Notes under the pieces: model-generated
Told to the model about the DNA's origin: nothing
Databases searched by the model: none
The model's input: the letters and a program-made list of their open reading frames with translations, nothing else
In this document: positions 1 to 11,400 of the stretch, piece after piece
How positions within the stretch are numbered: the stretch's first letter is position 1
Layout of the letters: every line of letters starts with the position of its first letter
Assembly (NCBI GenBank): GCA_024195265.1
Contig: JAJLRJ010000005.1
Location: 14,141,036 to 14,205,035 of the forward strand
Reading direction: 5' to 3'
Origin: Dendrophyllia cribrosa
Taxonomy: Eukaryota > Cnidaria > Anthozoa > Scleractinia > Dendrophylliidae
DNA length: 64,000 bases
Translations under genes and position numbers: made by a program

Positions 1-293
1 ACACTGGCTTTAAATCCAATCCCGAGACACAGAGCTCCAAAAGCATGAGCCAGAGACAATAAACTACAGCTTTATGCAGTGTTTACATTTACAATGAATC
101 ACTCACTTACTTATGTTTCCTTATTTTTAACCCCTTTAATACCTAATATCAAAATACAAATTCTCCTTTCTTGTCTCCATACATTTATTACAGAGTAGTA
201 GGGAGACGTTGTTAAAATATCAATCACATCATGACCTCTCTGATAGATTATGCATTCTTTTGGTGTTACAAAGAAAAATTTGATGGTTACTAT

Positions 294-448
294 GGGTGGT
301 TTTCACGTTATATCACGGCGGCCGTGTTGGTGCACACCTAGAAAAGAATTTTAATGAACCTCTTTTGTTATGTGCACCAACATGGCCGCCATGGTCTTTG
401 TCATTTGAGTCCCACAGGACTGAAGGTCACGTGAGTGAAAACCATCTA
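294..448. repeat. Foldback (MITE-like) element in the aminoacylase-1 intron
   Basis: Inverted arms GGCGGCCGTGTTGGTGCACA and TGTGCACCAACATGGCCGCC flank a short loop, with outer arms beginning GGTGGTTTTCACGT and ending ACGTGAGTGAAAACCATC. The ends resemble those of the larger element at 27418-29181, so they probably belong to one family. No coding capacity. Confidence 0.65.
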
Positions 449-593
449 TTAAACGGGATATGCCAGACTCCAAAGTGCAACGTTTCAAAATTGGGGTACT
501 TTTCTATGGTTCTGCTTGTTTTAAAGTATTTTACAAAGTAAAATTTGGTATTATCATGAATTTGGATCTTTGGAACGCTTTGTGTAAACTTAC

Positions 594-2284
594 TGGAAAC
601 ACTGGTACAACATCCATGTGGCTGTTCAACATTATGGATGGCAAGCTTGGATCACTTCCTTCCCATGTTATGATAAAAACTGTGACTCGACCAGATTCAT
701 TCTAGTGTCATTAAAATAAAAATCAAATCAACATTAAATAAAACAGTCTTCGAGATTAAAACATGCTATATATTTAATATACAAAATGATTCTGCAAAAT
801 CATTCCAAATAGAATTATTTAAATAAACTCTACCTGAATTAGAGATATGGGGCCGGATTCACGAAGCCCTCCTTAGTTAAGACATATCCTAAGTATTGTT
901 TCTTAACAATAGTCTACTGTCATTCCAACAATAGGCTATTGTTAAGAAACAATACTTAGGATATGTCTTAACTTAGGAGGGCTTCGTGAATCCGGCCCCT
1001 GGTCCTGATTTGTTGCTTATCAACAAAGTTTACATCCTAATATTTCAAACAAACATTCTTCTACATCCTAAAACCTGATGATCATTATCATCATCATCGT
1101 CGTCATCACCATCACATCCCACACTTTTGCACCTAGTAGTACACAGGGCAGAAACACCACTTGTACACTGATTTTATTACAGATTTATGTATAATGTCAA
1201 AAGTTTAGATAGATAAGGGGATACCGGGCAAAAATGACGAGCATGAGGGTGTGGTGTTGGTTCAGGTGGCATACTGTTATAATTTTGTGATCTTACCTTA
1301 ATACATTTAAATGGAAGGTCAAGTTCTCCAGCTATTTTCTCTAGAAAAACTATAGCACTGTCTGATAAAAAATAAATAAAGTAAGGTATAATTAGTCTCC
1401 TCACAGGCAACTCTTGGGTGCAAAAAATAAGGACAAGTAAAGGGTCAGGCGAGAGACTAGTAAAGAAGGCTAAAATGCAACTGATTAGGGAGGGGGGCAG
1501 AAGGAGAGAAAAAAACGAAGTAGTCCTTTTGCCTGTTGAGAAGGCTAAGGTATAATAAATATTGGGGAAGGATGGGGGGGGGGGGGGGCAAATTTAATTC
1601 CTCACTTACCTTTTACTCCTTCCTTGGGAGTTCCTACCTTTTTGCACTTTTGCCATTGTAAAACGTTATGATTTACTGTAAATTTCTCCCATTTTCTGTT
1701 ACATCACAATGCCATTTTCTCATGGTTTCCCCACCCCCTGCCCTGTCAGTTCTCACCCACCCCTACCCCACCTCATGGAAATATCTGATTATAGCACTGC
1801 ATTTAAAGTGTAACAAAATTAATAGAGTGTACAAGGTCATGTAACCTGCACTGATGGAAATAATCAAAGGTGCATTTTCTTTCATTCCCACCAAATGTTT
1901 TGGGAAGTTTGGTCATTGGTAATTGGGCATGGGGCATGCGCATTTGGGCATACAGAACGCAATGCAATGCTTTGCTTGAGTGACCGCCAAACAATAGCTT
2001 CCCAATGCGCAATTGCCCAATGCCCAAAGCAACCTTTTATATTGATTTAGACATGTAAGAAGCAGGCGTCCGCTAAATTAGCATAATTAAGCAACTGATA
2101 TTCAGTTGCACAAATTGAAATACTTTAGCACGATAAAGACCTTTTAATGGACTGAGAGTTCATGTTTGGCAAGAAAGGTACACTTACCATAATCTGGTTT
2201 TGGCTGTACGGTTTTTATTCTCAAATACTCCCTAAAAACTGTCACAGAAGGATCTTCTTCAACCTTCGCCCGCTTTGCCGCCAT
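594..2284 (-). CDS. ACY1: Aminoacylase-1-like metallopeptidase (M20 family), 5' part only
   Basis: Minus-strand gene; three coding exons lie in the window: 2188-2284, 1297-1361 and 594-701. Together they encode 90 residues with consistent phases and GT-AG borders. Exon 1 starts [20 protein letters not shown] and reaches TVQPKPDY; exon 2 gives [18 protein letters not shown]; exon 3 gives [16 protein letters not shown] then [12 protein letters not shown]. This matches the N-terminus of aminoacylase-1, which hydrolyses N-acyl amino acids in the cytosol. The His-x-Asp of SHMDVV is the first zinc-ligand motif of M20 peptidases (family knowledge). Each exon ends at a gtaag-type donor. The rest of the catalytic domain should lie to the left of the window, so the gene is partial only because of the window edge. 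It is divergent from the histone deacetylase gene, about 3.2 kb apart. No broken codon is seen. Identification rests on motif recognition, not alignment. Confidence 0.85.
849..999. repeat. Near-perfect hairpin MITE
   Basis: The left arm begins GGGGCCGGATTCACGAAGCC and the right arm ends with its reverse complement. About 60 bp per arm pair almost perfectly around a short loop. It lies in intron 2 of the aminoacylase-1-like gene. No target duplication could be assigned with certainty. Confidence 0.8.
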
Positions 2285-2982
2285 TTTGTCTTTGCAAAAC
2301 TACACCCTCTCCCAGACTCTCTCCTGTCTTCTCCCCTGCCACCTCCCTGTCTCCACCCTCCCCCCACCCCCCTACCCCTACCCCCCGCCATGCTGTTTAC
2401 AGTTTCCCCACAGAGCTACCAACAACCGTCATTCCTTATTACAAAAAACAAACAAGAAAACATAAAACCAAAAATTTATTTTTACGTGTTGGTTTTACTT
2501 ATTACCGATCTAGCTATTTCTTTATTTGATTGAGCTATCTTAACCCCACTCCCACGGGATTTTTCTTACCCTACCCCACGCCGAGTGAGTTTATTTTCGT
2601 GTGCGCGGGGTCAACGCTTTTGTTCTTTGGTGATTGTTGTCGTCTGGTTCAAAGTTTTCTCTGATCCACTGCAGGGTTTACTTTCTCTTCAGCTCTGTTT
2701 GTAAACACGTTTTCTTCCGAATAACACGTTGCTTAGGTGAGCAAAATTCCTTTTTTGCAAAAAAATAATAATTTGACTGGCCTGATTCTCAGATCAGACG
2801 GTAGACGAGTTCGCGAGAGCGTTCGACCTTCGGACCGTCCCAGAATCAGGATACAGTTTGGGATATCGGACATAACATAATATCTAATAATCTTAAGAAT
2901 CCATGAAGTCCGTCTGCATGTCTTCCTCCCATTCCCATATCGTTGGGGAATTGGGTGAAGTGAACAATGTACAGTCCCGTTA

Positions 2983-3164
2983 AGGCTGGTTTTCACTAGC
3001 GCATAAGCATAAGCACAAGCCAACATACGCAGACTCAGTAACATGTTGATCATTAGTGCCTATTGTTCTGTTTTGTTCAAACAATTGGAACTAATAAAGA
3101 ACACGTTACTGAGTCTGCTTATGTTGGCTTGTGCTTATGTTTATGCGCTAGTGAAAACCAGCCT
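2983..3164. mobile_element. MITE with 3-bp TTA target duplication (PIF/Harbinger-type)
   Basis: Long inverted repeats starting AGGCTGGTTTTCACTAGCGC, ending in the reverse complement, and flanked on both sides by TTA (2980-2982 and 3165-3167). A 3-bp TWA duplication is typical of PIF/Harbinger elements. It is non-coding and sits in the intergenic region between the two divergent genes. Confidence 0.7.
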
Positions 3165-3499
3165 TTACTCTTGAGATTGAAATACTGAGTCGAACCTCCC
3201 GTATTAAAGCGACCACCCAAAAGGGGTCACCTACGAGAGGTCAGATTACAGGGGGTCTAAACTTTGAATCATATGAACCTGTATTAATTTCAATGTACAA
3301 GGGGGAGGGGGGGATACTTGGGTATGTTTTGGGTGGGTTTGTGCTGCCAAGGTTTCCAAATTTGGACCCCATTTTAGAAAGAATATTGCATTCAAAATGA
3401 TAGAAACACGAAAAAAGCAAGTGACACACTCAAACACCAACCCCGCGGTCTGGCCAGTTCCTTACACATGCGCACAGCCATATCACCCGGGCAGTGGCA

Positions 3500-3544
3500 G
3501 CCATGGACAGCTGTTTCGTCCTTGTTAGGACTCATCAGCATGGC
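3500..3544 (-). ncRNA. Type I hammerhead self-cleaving ribozyme
   Basis: Read on the minus strand: stem I strand GCCATG, core CTGATGA, stem II GTCC-loop-GGAC, core GAAA, a short stem III made by ACAGCTGT, cleavage triplet GTC, then stem I partner CATGGC. All invariant hammerhead core positions are present and stems I and II pair perfectly. Stem III is only about 3 bp with a 2-nt loop, like the minimal type I motifs of retrozymes, Penelope-like elements and satellite repeats, which often work as dimers (family knowledge). No second copy was found in the window, and no coding retroelement adjoins it. Confidence 0.8.
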
Positions 3545-3821
3545 ATAGCTGTCGGACCCCTACACGACTTGAAAGTCGTTTTTAGGTGCCCTTTACTGCC
3601 AAGGCAGATGCAAGCATCCCTTTAAGTGCCAGCTCCACACAACACATGTGGTAGATGTTGGCTGGGGACATGGCCAATTTTTAATACCCCATTCTAGGTA
3701 GGGACCCATACGTAAAACACACAAGGTGTGGTTGTGGGAGTTAAGGAGCTTCTTGTTGTTGTGTATGCAGTCTTGGTCACATCCATCAAATATGGAGAGC
3801 ATCTCTGTGCTCTGCACTCTC

Positions 3822-3980
3822 CAGGGGCGGATCCAGGATTTTTCTTAGGAGGGGGTGCACCTCTAAGGAATGACGTAACTGAAGGGTGACGTAAACAAAT
3901 TTTAAAAGCGAACAACGCAGACTAGGTCATCTCAGGGGGGGGTGCGCACCCCCTGCACCCTCCCCCTAGATCCGCCCCTG
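3822..3980. repeat. MITE with CAGGGGCGGATC ends
   Basis: Left end CAGGGGCGGATCC and right end GATCCGCCCCTG are inverted copies. The interior holds a second inverted block of G-rich and C-rich sequence around GGTGCAC/GTGCGCACC. No ORF of note. Flanks are CT-rich on both sides, so a target duplication cannot be defined. Confidence 0.7.
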
Positions 3981-4914
3981 CTCTCTTCTTTGCCACAAGA
4001 AAACATAAAGCCAAGATCACCAGGGTCAGAAATAGCTAATTGCAGCATGAACCATCTCCAGCTAGTTTATGACTTTCTACCATTTGAATTACATGGCCTA
4101 GAAATTGACGACATTATGCGGCATGATAGGCAGAACTGGAGGTCTGGAGGTCAATGCCAAGAGTTCAACATTGTCTTCAAGATCACCATTTAATTATAAC
4201 CACTACATGATATATAAAATAATACTTGGTGATAAATGCTGCTTTTTAAGCCCTGGTGTTATACAACTTTGCAAGGCTAATTTTGGGCTGAAAAAAAAAA
4301 TATATTGTGATACAGTGAACCATTTTTTTTAGTCAATTATGCATTAATCTTGTAATGATACTCGCAAGACCGTTACAAGTTTTGATTCACATACATTTAT
4401 TAAAAAGGCTCCTTTCAATATTGTTGTAGTTTTTGATCAGTGCAGTGTGCAAAGTGTTATCAGTGACTTCTAAACCTTCCAAGCTGAAACGTTTTTTTTG
4501 TCTGTATATTTCCTTTACCACAAGAGCGCATGGACAAAACACAAACACGGTGGCTTGAGGCAATAGAGAGTCCGATTTTTTGATATGCCCAGGGGTCAGA
4601 GTTTTTTTGTACACCCAGGGGTCTGAGTTTGAAGTTGATCTGAAGTTGATCCCGGGGATCTAAGTTTTTCTGGGGTTCGAGGGCTGAGTTATTGGGGTCT
4701 GTTTTTGATACACCCTCTTTAATACATGTACTTGTCTGCATGTGTTGCTTTCAGAACTTTTTACCTTGGTTTGTGCCCTCAGACAGGGCTGCATTAATTT
4801 TTTTTTTCGCCACAGCTTTCTGCTGCTACTTGCGAGTCTGTTGAATGACCTGACACAAGTCTGTTTGCAAGTTGGCATCAATTTCCAAAACGTTTGTTGA
4901 GCAGACTTAATTAT
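3981..4914. other. Intergenic stretch without a recognised gene
   Basis: A short plus-strand open stretch at about 4046-4193 contains MNHLQLVYDFLPFELHGLEI followed by a DRQNW motif. It looks like a decayed fragment of a repetitive-element protein, but I cannot name it. The rest is AT-rich with a few T or A runs. No promoter motif of the divergent genes was recognised. Confidence 0.35.
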
Positions 4915-5237
4915 CCTGGGGGGGGGGGGACTCCCATATAAAAATGACGGGGGTGCTCGTCGTACCTTTTAGGGGTCAAAATTTGGAGATTGGTACCGCT
5001 TAGGGTACTAAAATCTAAAATGACCACCATTAGAATTATCGCGGTACCTTTTAGGGTATGAGCTGAAAAAATATGACAGAATATGACATGTGTCGTTTAA
5101 GAATTGGTACCTCTTAGGGGTAAAAATTATTTTTAAGCCACACCCATCAAACGAGATTCTGGTACCTTTTAGGGTGTTTTTCGAAAATTTCTGATGAGCA
5201 CCCCCGTCATTTTTATATGGGAGTCCCCCCCCCCGGG
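4915..5237. mobile_element. hAT-like MITE with poly-G/poly-C termini and 8-bp target duplication
   Basis: The element begins CCTGGGGGG and ends CCCCCCGGG. Inverted arms include ACTCCCATATAAAAATGACG and its complement, and the interior repeats GGTACCTTTTAGGG. Both sides are flanked by TTAATTAT (4907-4914 and 5238-5245), an 8-bp duplication as expected for hAT-type insertion. Degraded relatives appear near 22920-23040 and 26115-26285. Confidence 0.75.
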
Positions 5238-5459
5238 TTAATTATGTCTTTATTAATAGCCATGATTTAAAACAGTATCGAGGAGCTGATGTCCGATCTC
5301 ATTCTCATAAGTAAAGTATGTAAAGTGCCATGAGACGTGTGATATATGTGCACTATAGAAGTCATTCATTCATCTTTGGGACTAATCAGTATCGAGTATC
5401 ATAATTTATACAAATGTACATGTATTATGTATCTTTATTTGATTTTTTTCTTTCACAGA

Positions 5460-8400
5460 ATGTCTTCTGGCAGTGAAATAAATACTAATGGAATTCAAAA
5501 CTTGGTAATAGTACATTCACTTTGTTCCATCGGTATTAATGGTAATAATGTTTTATTTTTGACCTGAAGTCATGCAGGTCTACCACCTTAATAAAAAAAA
5601 ATAAGGTTTCTATATATTTTATTTATTTCACTTTTCAAAACTTATAGATGCTGGGTGAAACTGCAGAAAAGATGAAAAGGTAAATAATTTGCATTCATTC
5701 ACTGTAGTAAGTAAACGGTAAACACCTGAAGGGCTTGTTTAATATTATGCCTCATGAAAAAGTTGCTTTAATTTATTAGAGGCGGGTGCATGGCGATGGG
5801 CGGGGGGGGGGGGGGGGGGGATATAGAGATAGGTGCCGATGGAAACACTCAAATTATTATTATTTTTACTGAAATTTTACTAAGCCACTACGAATGCATA
5901 TACAAGAAAAGTTCATAAGTTTTAATTTTTTATTGTACTTTTAGGACTGGAATTGTCTTTGATGAAAGGATGAAAAAGCATTTTAATGTGTGGGACATGT
6001 AAGTCTGTCTATCATCTATTTAAATTAATGTTCACTAGAAATCCCTGGCTTACAAGAAATGTTAAAATCACTGCAAGTTGACAACTTCTGCCAACTTGTG
6101 ACGACATCGGAACAATCAATTATATTGGCCATAAAAATCCTCACTTTGAAGATGTCAACTAAAAAATTAATTTGCATACCAAGGCCTATTTCCTTGTAAT
6201 AATTATTTGAAAACACTTAATATTTGTTTAAGTATAATATTTTTTCAGAACTCATCCAGAGGTCCCTGATAGGATTCAGCGGCCATACGACAAACACAAA
6301 GAGTATGGTCTCCTAGAAAGATGCCAGCAACTTCCTGTAAGTTAAGCACAAAAATAGTTAAAAAAAAAGAAATTATAGGGAAATTATGAAATTTAACGAT
6401 CATTTCTAGCGAAAATTCTTTGTTGAAATTTTATTGAATGGCGATGTTTAAAATAAACAAGAGGCTCCAAGTAGCCTATACTCATGTGCATGCGTAAGAA
6501 AGTTTTATGACATATTTTAAACAAGATAAGAAGATGTCCGACATGGAGAAGAGTTACTCCTTTCATTCAGTCATTGTTCCTGCAAACCATGTTGTTACTA
6601 TTGAATGTTTTATAAATGAAGGCTGTACCACAAGGAGGCCAGTGATTCTTCTGTGTGTTATATATACCTAACGTGAATATTAGTAATGTTAGTGGGGTTG
6701 TCGGAGACGGTGTCATGACACTTCAGTAACGCTGTTTTGCTGGAAGTGAGAGTGACCAGAAGTCAAGAAACCGGAAGTGTATATGGCAAAGCTATGAACC
6801 GGAAGTGCGCGATTTAAAATATGCATGTATAAATTTGCATGCACTAATGTGACACAAAAAAGAAAAAGAAAAGAAAAACAGAGCCCAAACCTTAACTCAT
6901 GCCTCTCCGCCCATGAGTAATTACGGTATCTTTGAGAAACATTTACCAGCCCCCTACCCCTCTGGAATTCCTGTTAAGTCATACTTTCCTTGGAAAGCTT
7001 TGGGGTTTGTGACCACCCTCCCATTTAGATTTCCAATGACCTCCCTAGGGGTGGCGAATGGTAAATCCGAGACGCCGAGACCCTTGTTTCAAAATCCGAG
7101 ATCGCGACGCAGCTACGTTATAAAATCCGAGCCCGAGACTTAGTGCCAAAAATATCCGATTCACCTATCAAACAACAAACAAGGATGAAGAACAAGAATG
7201 CTTGACAAAAGTATCTGAGACTCCGAGACCTTGAGGAAAAAAATCCGAGACTCCGAGACAGAAAAAGCACCAGCCAAACGAGACTTTAAGACTTAAAACA
7301 AAAACTGCTGAGATTTCGAGACCGGACCAAAATTTTCCGAGACCCACGATTTTGAAGGTACCATTCGCCACCCCTCTCCCTGAGGCCCTGTTTAATAGAA
7401 GGGGTGTGCAATGTCCCTTGTCTGAATTTCAAAACTTGTCATTTTGCAATTTCATGAGGTTTGCGTGTCGCTGTTGGAGTTTCATGCACTTCCATGCTGC
7501 AAGTTCGCAATTTCACAGATTGAATCTTCTTGCCATTAATCGTCATTTCATTCCACTGATGTCGCTGTTTTGATGCCATTTTACGTCGCTGTGAAAGTAA
7601 AATGAGTTTTTGAGAAAACATCAAAATCTCTTTTCTATTCATTATGTTACAAAAGTATGTGGAGTTGAAATGATGCAAGCTTTACATGCACACCTTAAGC
7701 TTAAGCCAGTTATCAGCTGTTAATTAGAACTTATAATGTCATGTTTTTTGCCATAGGTTTCAGTCACATTTTTTCTCTAGCCAAGTGTCGTTTACCTGTC
7801 TGTTGCCTGTTGGTCAACTGTCAGTTATCTGTCAGCCGACAGTCGGTGGAGGGGAGCTGTTCACTTTTACTCATATATGCACATGAATAAACTTCTGTAT
7901 TGAGAGCTGTTGTAATCTGAAAATGGTAAAATGTTTTTTTTTTATTTTAGTCTCGGTTTGCTACTGATGATGAGCTGCTCAGTCTACACAGGTATCTATT
8001 AAAATATATGTTGTGGTTTAATTTAATTTCATTTTATTTACCCTTATAATTCACCTTTTGACTTCCAAGAAATCGAACATTTAACATTCATTCAGGGAAC
8101 ATGTAATGATTTTTCTTGAACTTTAATAATTTTTGATTTGATAACTTTATTTGCAAGCACAAAGTTAAAAAAAAAGCTAGCCAGCTTGCAGCTTGGTTAC
8201 ACCTAAAATACACTGTATTTAAGCCTTTGGAACCCTGGGCCTGGTTGCATTAAACCTACAGTATTATATAGCATAATGATTCAATTTAGTGCCTGGGGTA
8301 CTTATTTACTTTTGGAAGTTCAAGGGAGGGCGTTTATTGAAGAGTGGGTGCTTATTAGGGAGGGGGCGTTTATTGAAGAGTGGGTGCTTATTAGGGAGGG

Positions 8401-11400
8401 GGCGCTCATTGAAGAGTGGGTGCTTATTAGGGAGGGGGCGCTTATTGAAGAGTGGGCACTTATTAGGGAGGGGGTGCTTATTGAAGAGTGGGCGCTTATT
8501 AGGGAGGGGGTGCTTATTGAAGAGTGGGCGCTTATTAGGGAGGGGGCGCTTATTAAAGAGTGGGCGCTTATTAGGGAGGGGTCGCTTATTGAAGAGTGGG
8601 CGCTTATTAGGAAGGGGCGCTTATATATTGAAGTGTGAGCGCTTATTAGGGAGAGGGCGCTTATTGAAGAGTGGGCACTTATTAGGGAGGGGGTGCTTAT
8701 TGAAGAGTGGGCGCTTATTAGGAAGGGGGCGCTTATTGAAGAGTGGGCGCTTATTAGGGAGGGGGTGCTTATTGAAGAGTGGGCGCTTATTAGGGAGGGG
8801 GCGCTTATTGAAGGGTGGGCGCTTATTAGGGAGGGGGCGCTTATTTCAAAAGCAATTTAATGAACAATAACAGAAAATGTACAATTCATATAGTCAGCAC
8901 AACAGTAACAACTGTTCGCGTGGTCAATATTATTCACTACAGTGCTGAAGATACGCAAGATGAATTCTTGTTTGATCCTAGAATTTTTTTTGCGGATCTT
9001 GAGTTTTTTTACAGGTTTGCAGTTCGCGTGCAAATGCATTCTGCTCTGAGTTCTTTGTAAGGTTAACTACTTTTGTCTGGTACCGTATTATGTTGTACCT
9101 CAAGGTCTTCATTGTCATCTTTCAATCTCCAATTCTGTAATCCCATCAAAAGGATCACTTGCGCTGGATTTGTTGATAGCTTGGTGCACTGTCTTGATCC
9201 ACTTGATCCTTGGTACAGCTGCTTACTCCTCGAGACGAGGGGGGTGGGCTTATTAACAATTCGGCACTCACAATGGGTGGTTATTGGAAGGAGGGCTCTA
9301 TATTGAAACATTACAGTAAACCTTAACACGAACTTTTGCAATAATAACCTTGCACTGTTCCAGTGAAGCTCATGTTAACAAGATGAAATCAACGCAGACC
9401 ATGACAAAAGAGGAACTGTATAACATAGGAGCTTGTGATTATGATTCTATCTACATGAGTGAGGTGAGGATTGGTTTTACTGCGAGAAACAATGATCCAA
9501 CAGTGCAACTGACCTGAATTGAAATATGGCATAGTGTAAAAATGTGTGGAAAGAATTATTGCAATTCTTTTGCAGGACATTCCATAGGAATTTAAAAGGA
9601 AAGTGGGCAGGGCAATGACAAATAAATCCAGGTCCATTCGAAAGATCAGTGATTTTTGTTGTATTTGGGCTTGCAATAAAATCTTTAGTTGCCGTAACTG
9701 TAAGGAACCACTTAATGTGCTGAAAATAATTGGACAACTCATTTACTGGTTTGTTTTTGTTATTGCTAGTCAGAGACATCTCATCGACATGGCAGCAACC
9801 CAAACAATGTCAAATGAAAAACTGTATGCAAAGGGAAAAGAAGTAACAGTTGAACCTGACATGTACTATAGTCAGGTACAGCGAAAAGGCTCAAATGTAG
9901 ACAATGAGTAGCCTGTGTAGCAGACACTGATTCATTTATAGGGTGAAACTGAGGAGGCGCACGTGAAGAGCACTCCAAATGGGAGAGGCGTCCACTCCCT
10001 TCCGCACATCCCCCTCCATGCCTGTCCTTGAAATTTTTCCCTTTAAATAAACTGGCGCCTGTAGACTACATTAATTTTGTAAGTGGGGATAGTCAAGTGG
10101 ACCATCAGGCAAGGGCTTATGATACTCACAAGCTTCCTTATTTTCTCTATGTCTGCCTCCACCTCTGCCCCCAGGACTTTGCATCTCATACTGTGTCACT
10201 TCATTGAAAGTGATTTTCACACATGCTGAAGTGATTATCACCTGTTCAGCTATCTCTAATAAAAAGGATCGAGGCCCACTACCGACCACTACTTGTAGTC
10301 TAGTACAGACTCAAACATCTAATCCTTTATGATGTCTTATGTGCCTCAAAACTATAATATCATCTAATATTATCTCACCAAATTATTTTCAGTCTCTAAT
10401 GTTTTCACTTTGCCCCCTCTTCCCCCCCCCCCCCCCCCCCCCCCCCCCGTACAATAGAGTCTGGATCCGATTAGATTGTAATAAGTTATCCGCAATAATA
10501 TTTATTATTTCTGGGTTGGACACACAGTGCTATTAAGAAATTGCATGTTATGCCACATACAGTGTTGCATTGTGTGTCTGTATGTCTGTGCAGTAAGTTG
10601 ACAGTAGTCAGGGCTGTCACTAAGCTTTGATGTTGCCAGCTATGCAAGGAAAATAGGTGCTCATTAACTCAAAATAGCCTCCCAAGGTATTTTTCCTTTA
10701 CTCATGTTCAATCCCTGTGTAGTGTATACACTGGAAAGCCATGTAATAATCCATGGCATGGTTAAGATTCTTTAGTTATACACAGCTCTTTTTAATTTCA
10801 TTTTTATCGTAGCATGCATGTGAATGTGCTCGTCTCGCCTGTGGTTGTACTTTGTCTGCAGTGGAAGCTGTTGTAACAAATAAGGTGCAGTGAATGATTC
10901 ATCACACTCTTTTAATCATTGTAAGGGGTAATAAGTATGCATTTGATTTGGGCTTCCAAGAATAACAATACACAGAATGATCAGAACAAATTCTTTAAAT
11001 TAAATGGAAAGATGGCTTAAATTTTAGGTAATAACTCAAGAACATTCCACTTTTTTTCTCGGAATACAACCAACATACACTTACTATAAAATTAAACTCT
11101 TATCTCCTGTACAGAATACTGTTGTTAAACCTTTAACTCCCAAGACTGCCAGAAATTAAAATTCAAGAAAGATCCCAAATTTCATTTAAAGTTATGGTAC
11201 CATGCAAAAGTACTGCCGAAGAGGTTTCATTTGAATGGTCACACCACAGGATTTCGTCGACAGACTCAAAAGTTAGAACTACACTACATGTCTCCATAAT
11301 CCAGTGACTTTGGGGAGAAAGGGTAAAAGGAATACAAGTTCATTTTAATTTTATAAATTTGAATTAACTCTCAAAAATAATAAAGGAGTGCACAAATATA

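Noticed and set aside
5190..5215. Second hammerhead-like CTGATGAG
   Set aside because: Lacks the GAAA core and any stem II partner.
8322..8848. Possible CRISPR array
   Set aside because: Direct 36-bp tandem repeats without unique spacers, inside an intron of a eukaryotic gene.
8276..8870. Two overlapping repeat-protein frames (EEWALIREG and [11 protein letters not shown])
   Set aside because: They span an intronic 36-bp minisatellite; two overlapping frames are both open because of unit length, not selection.
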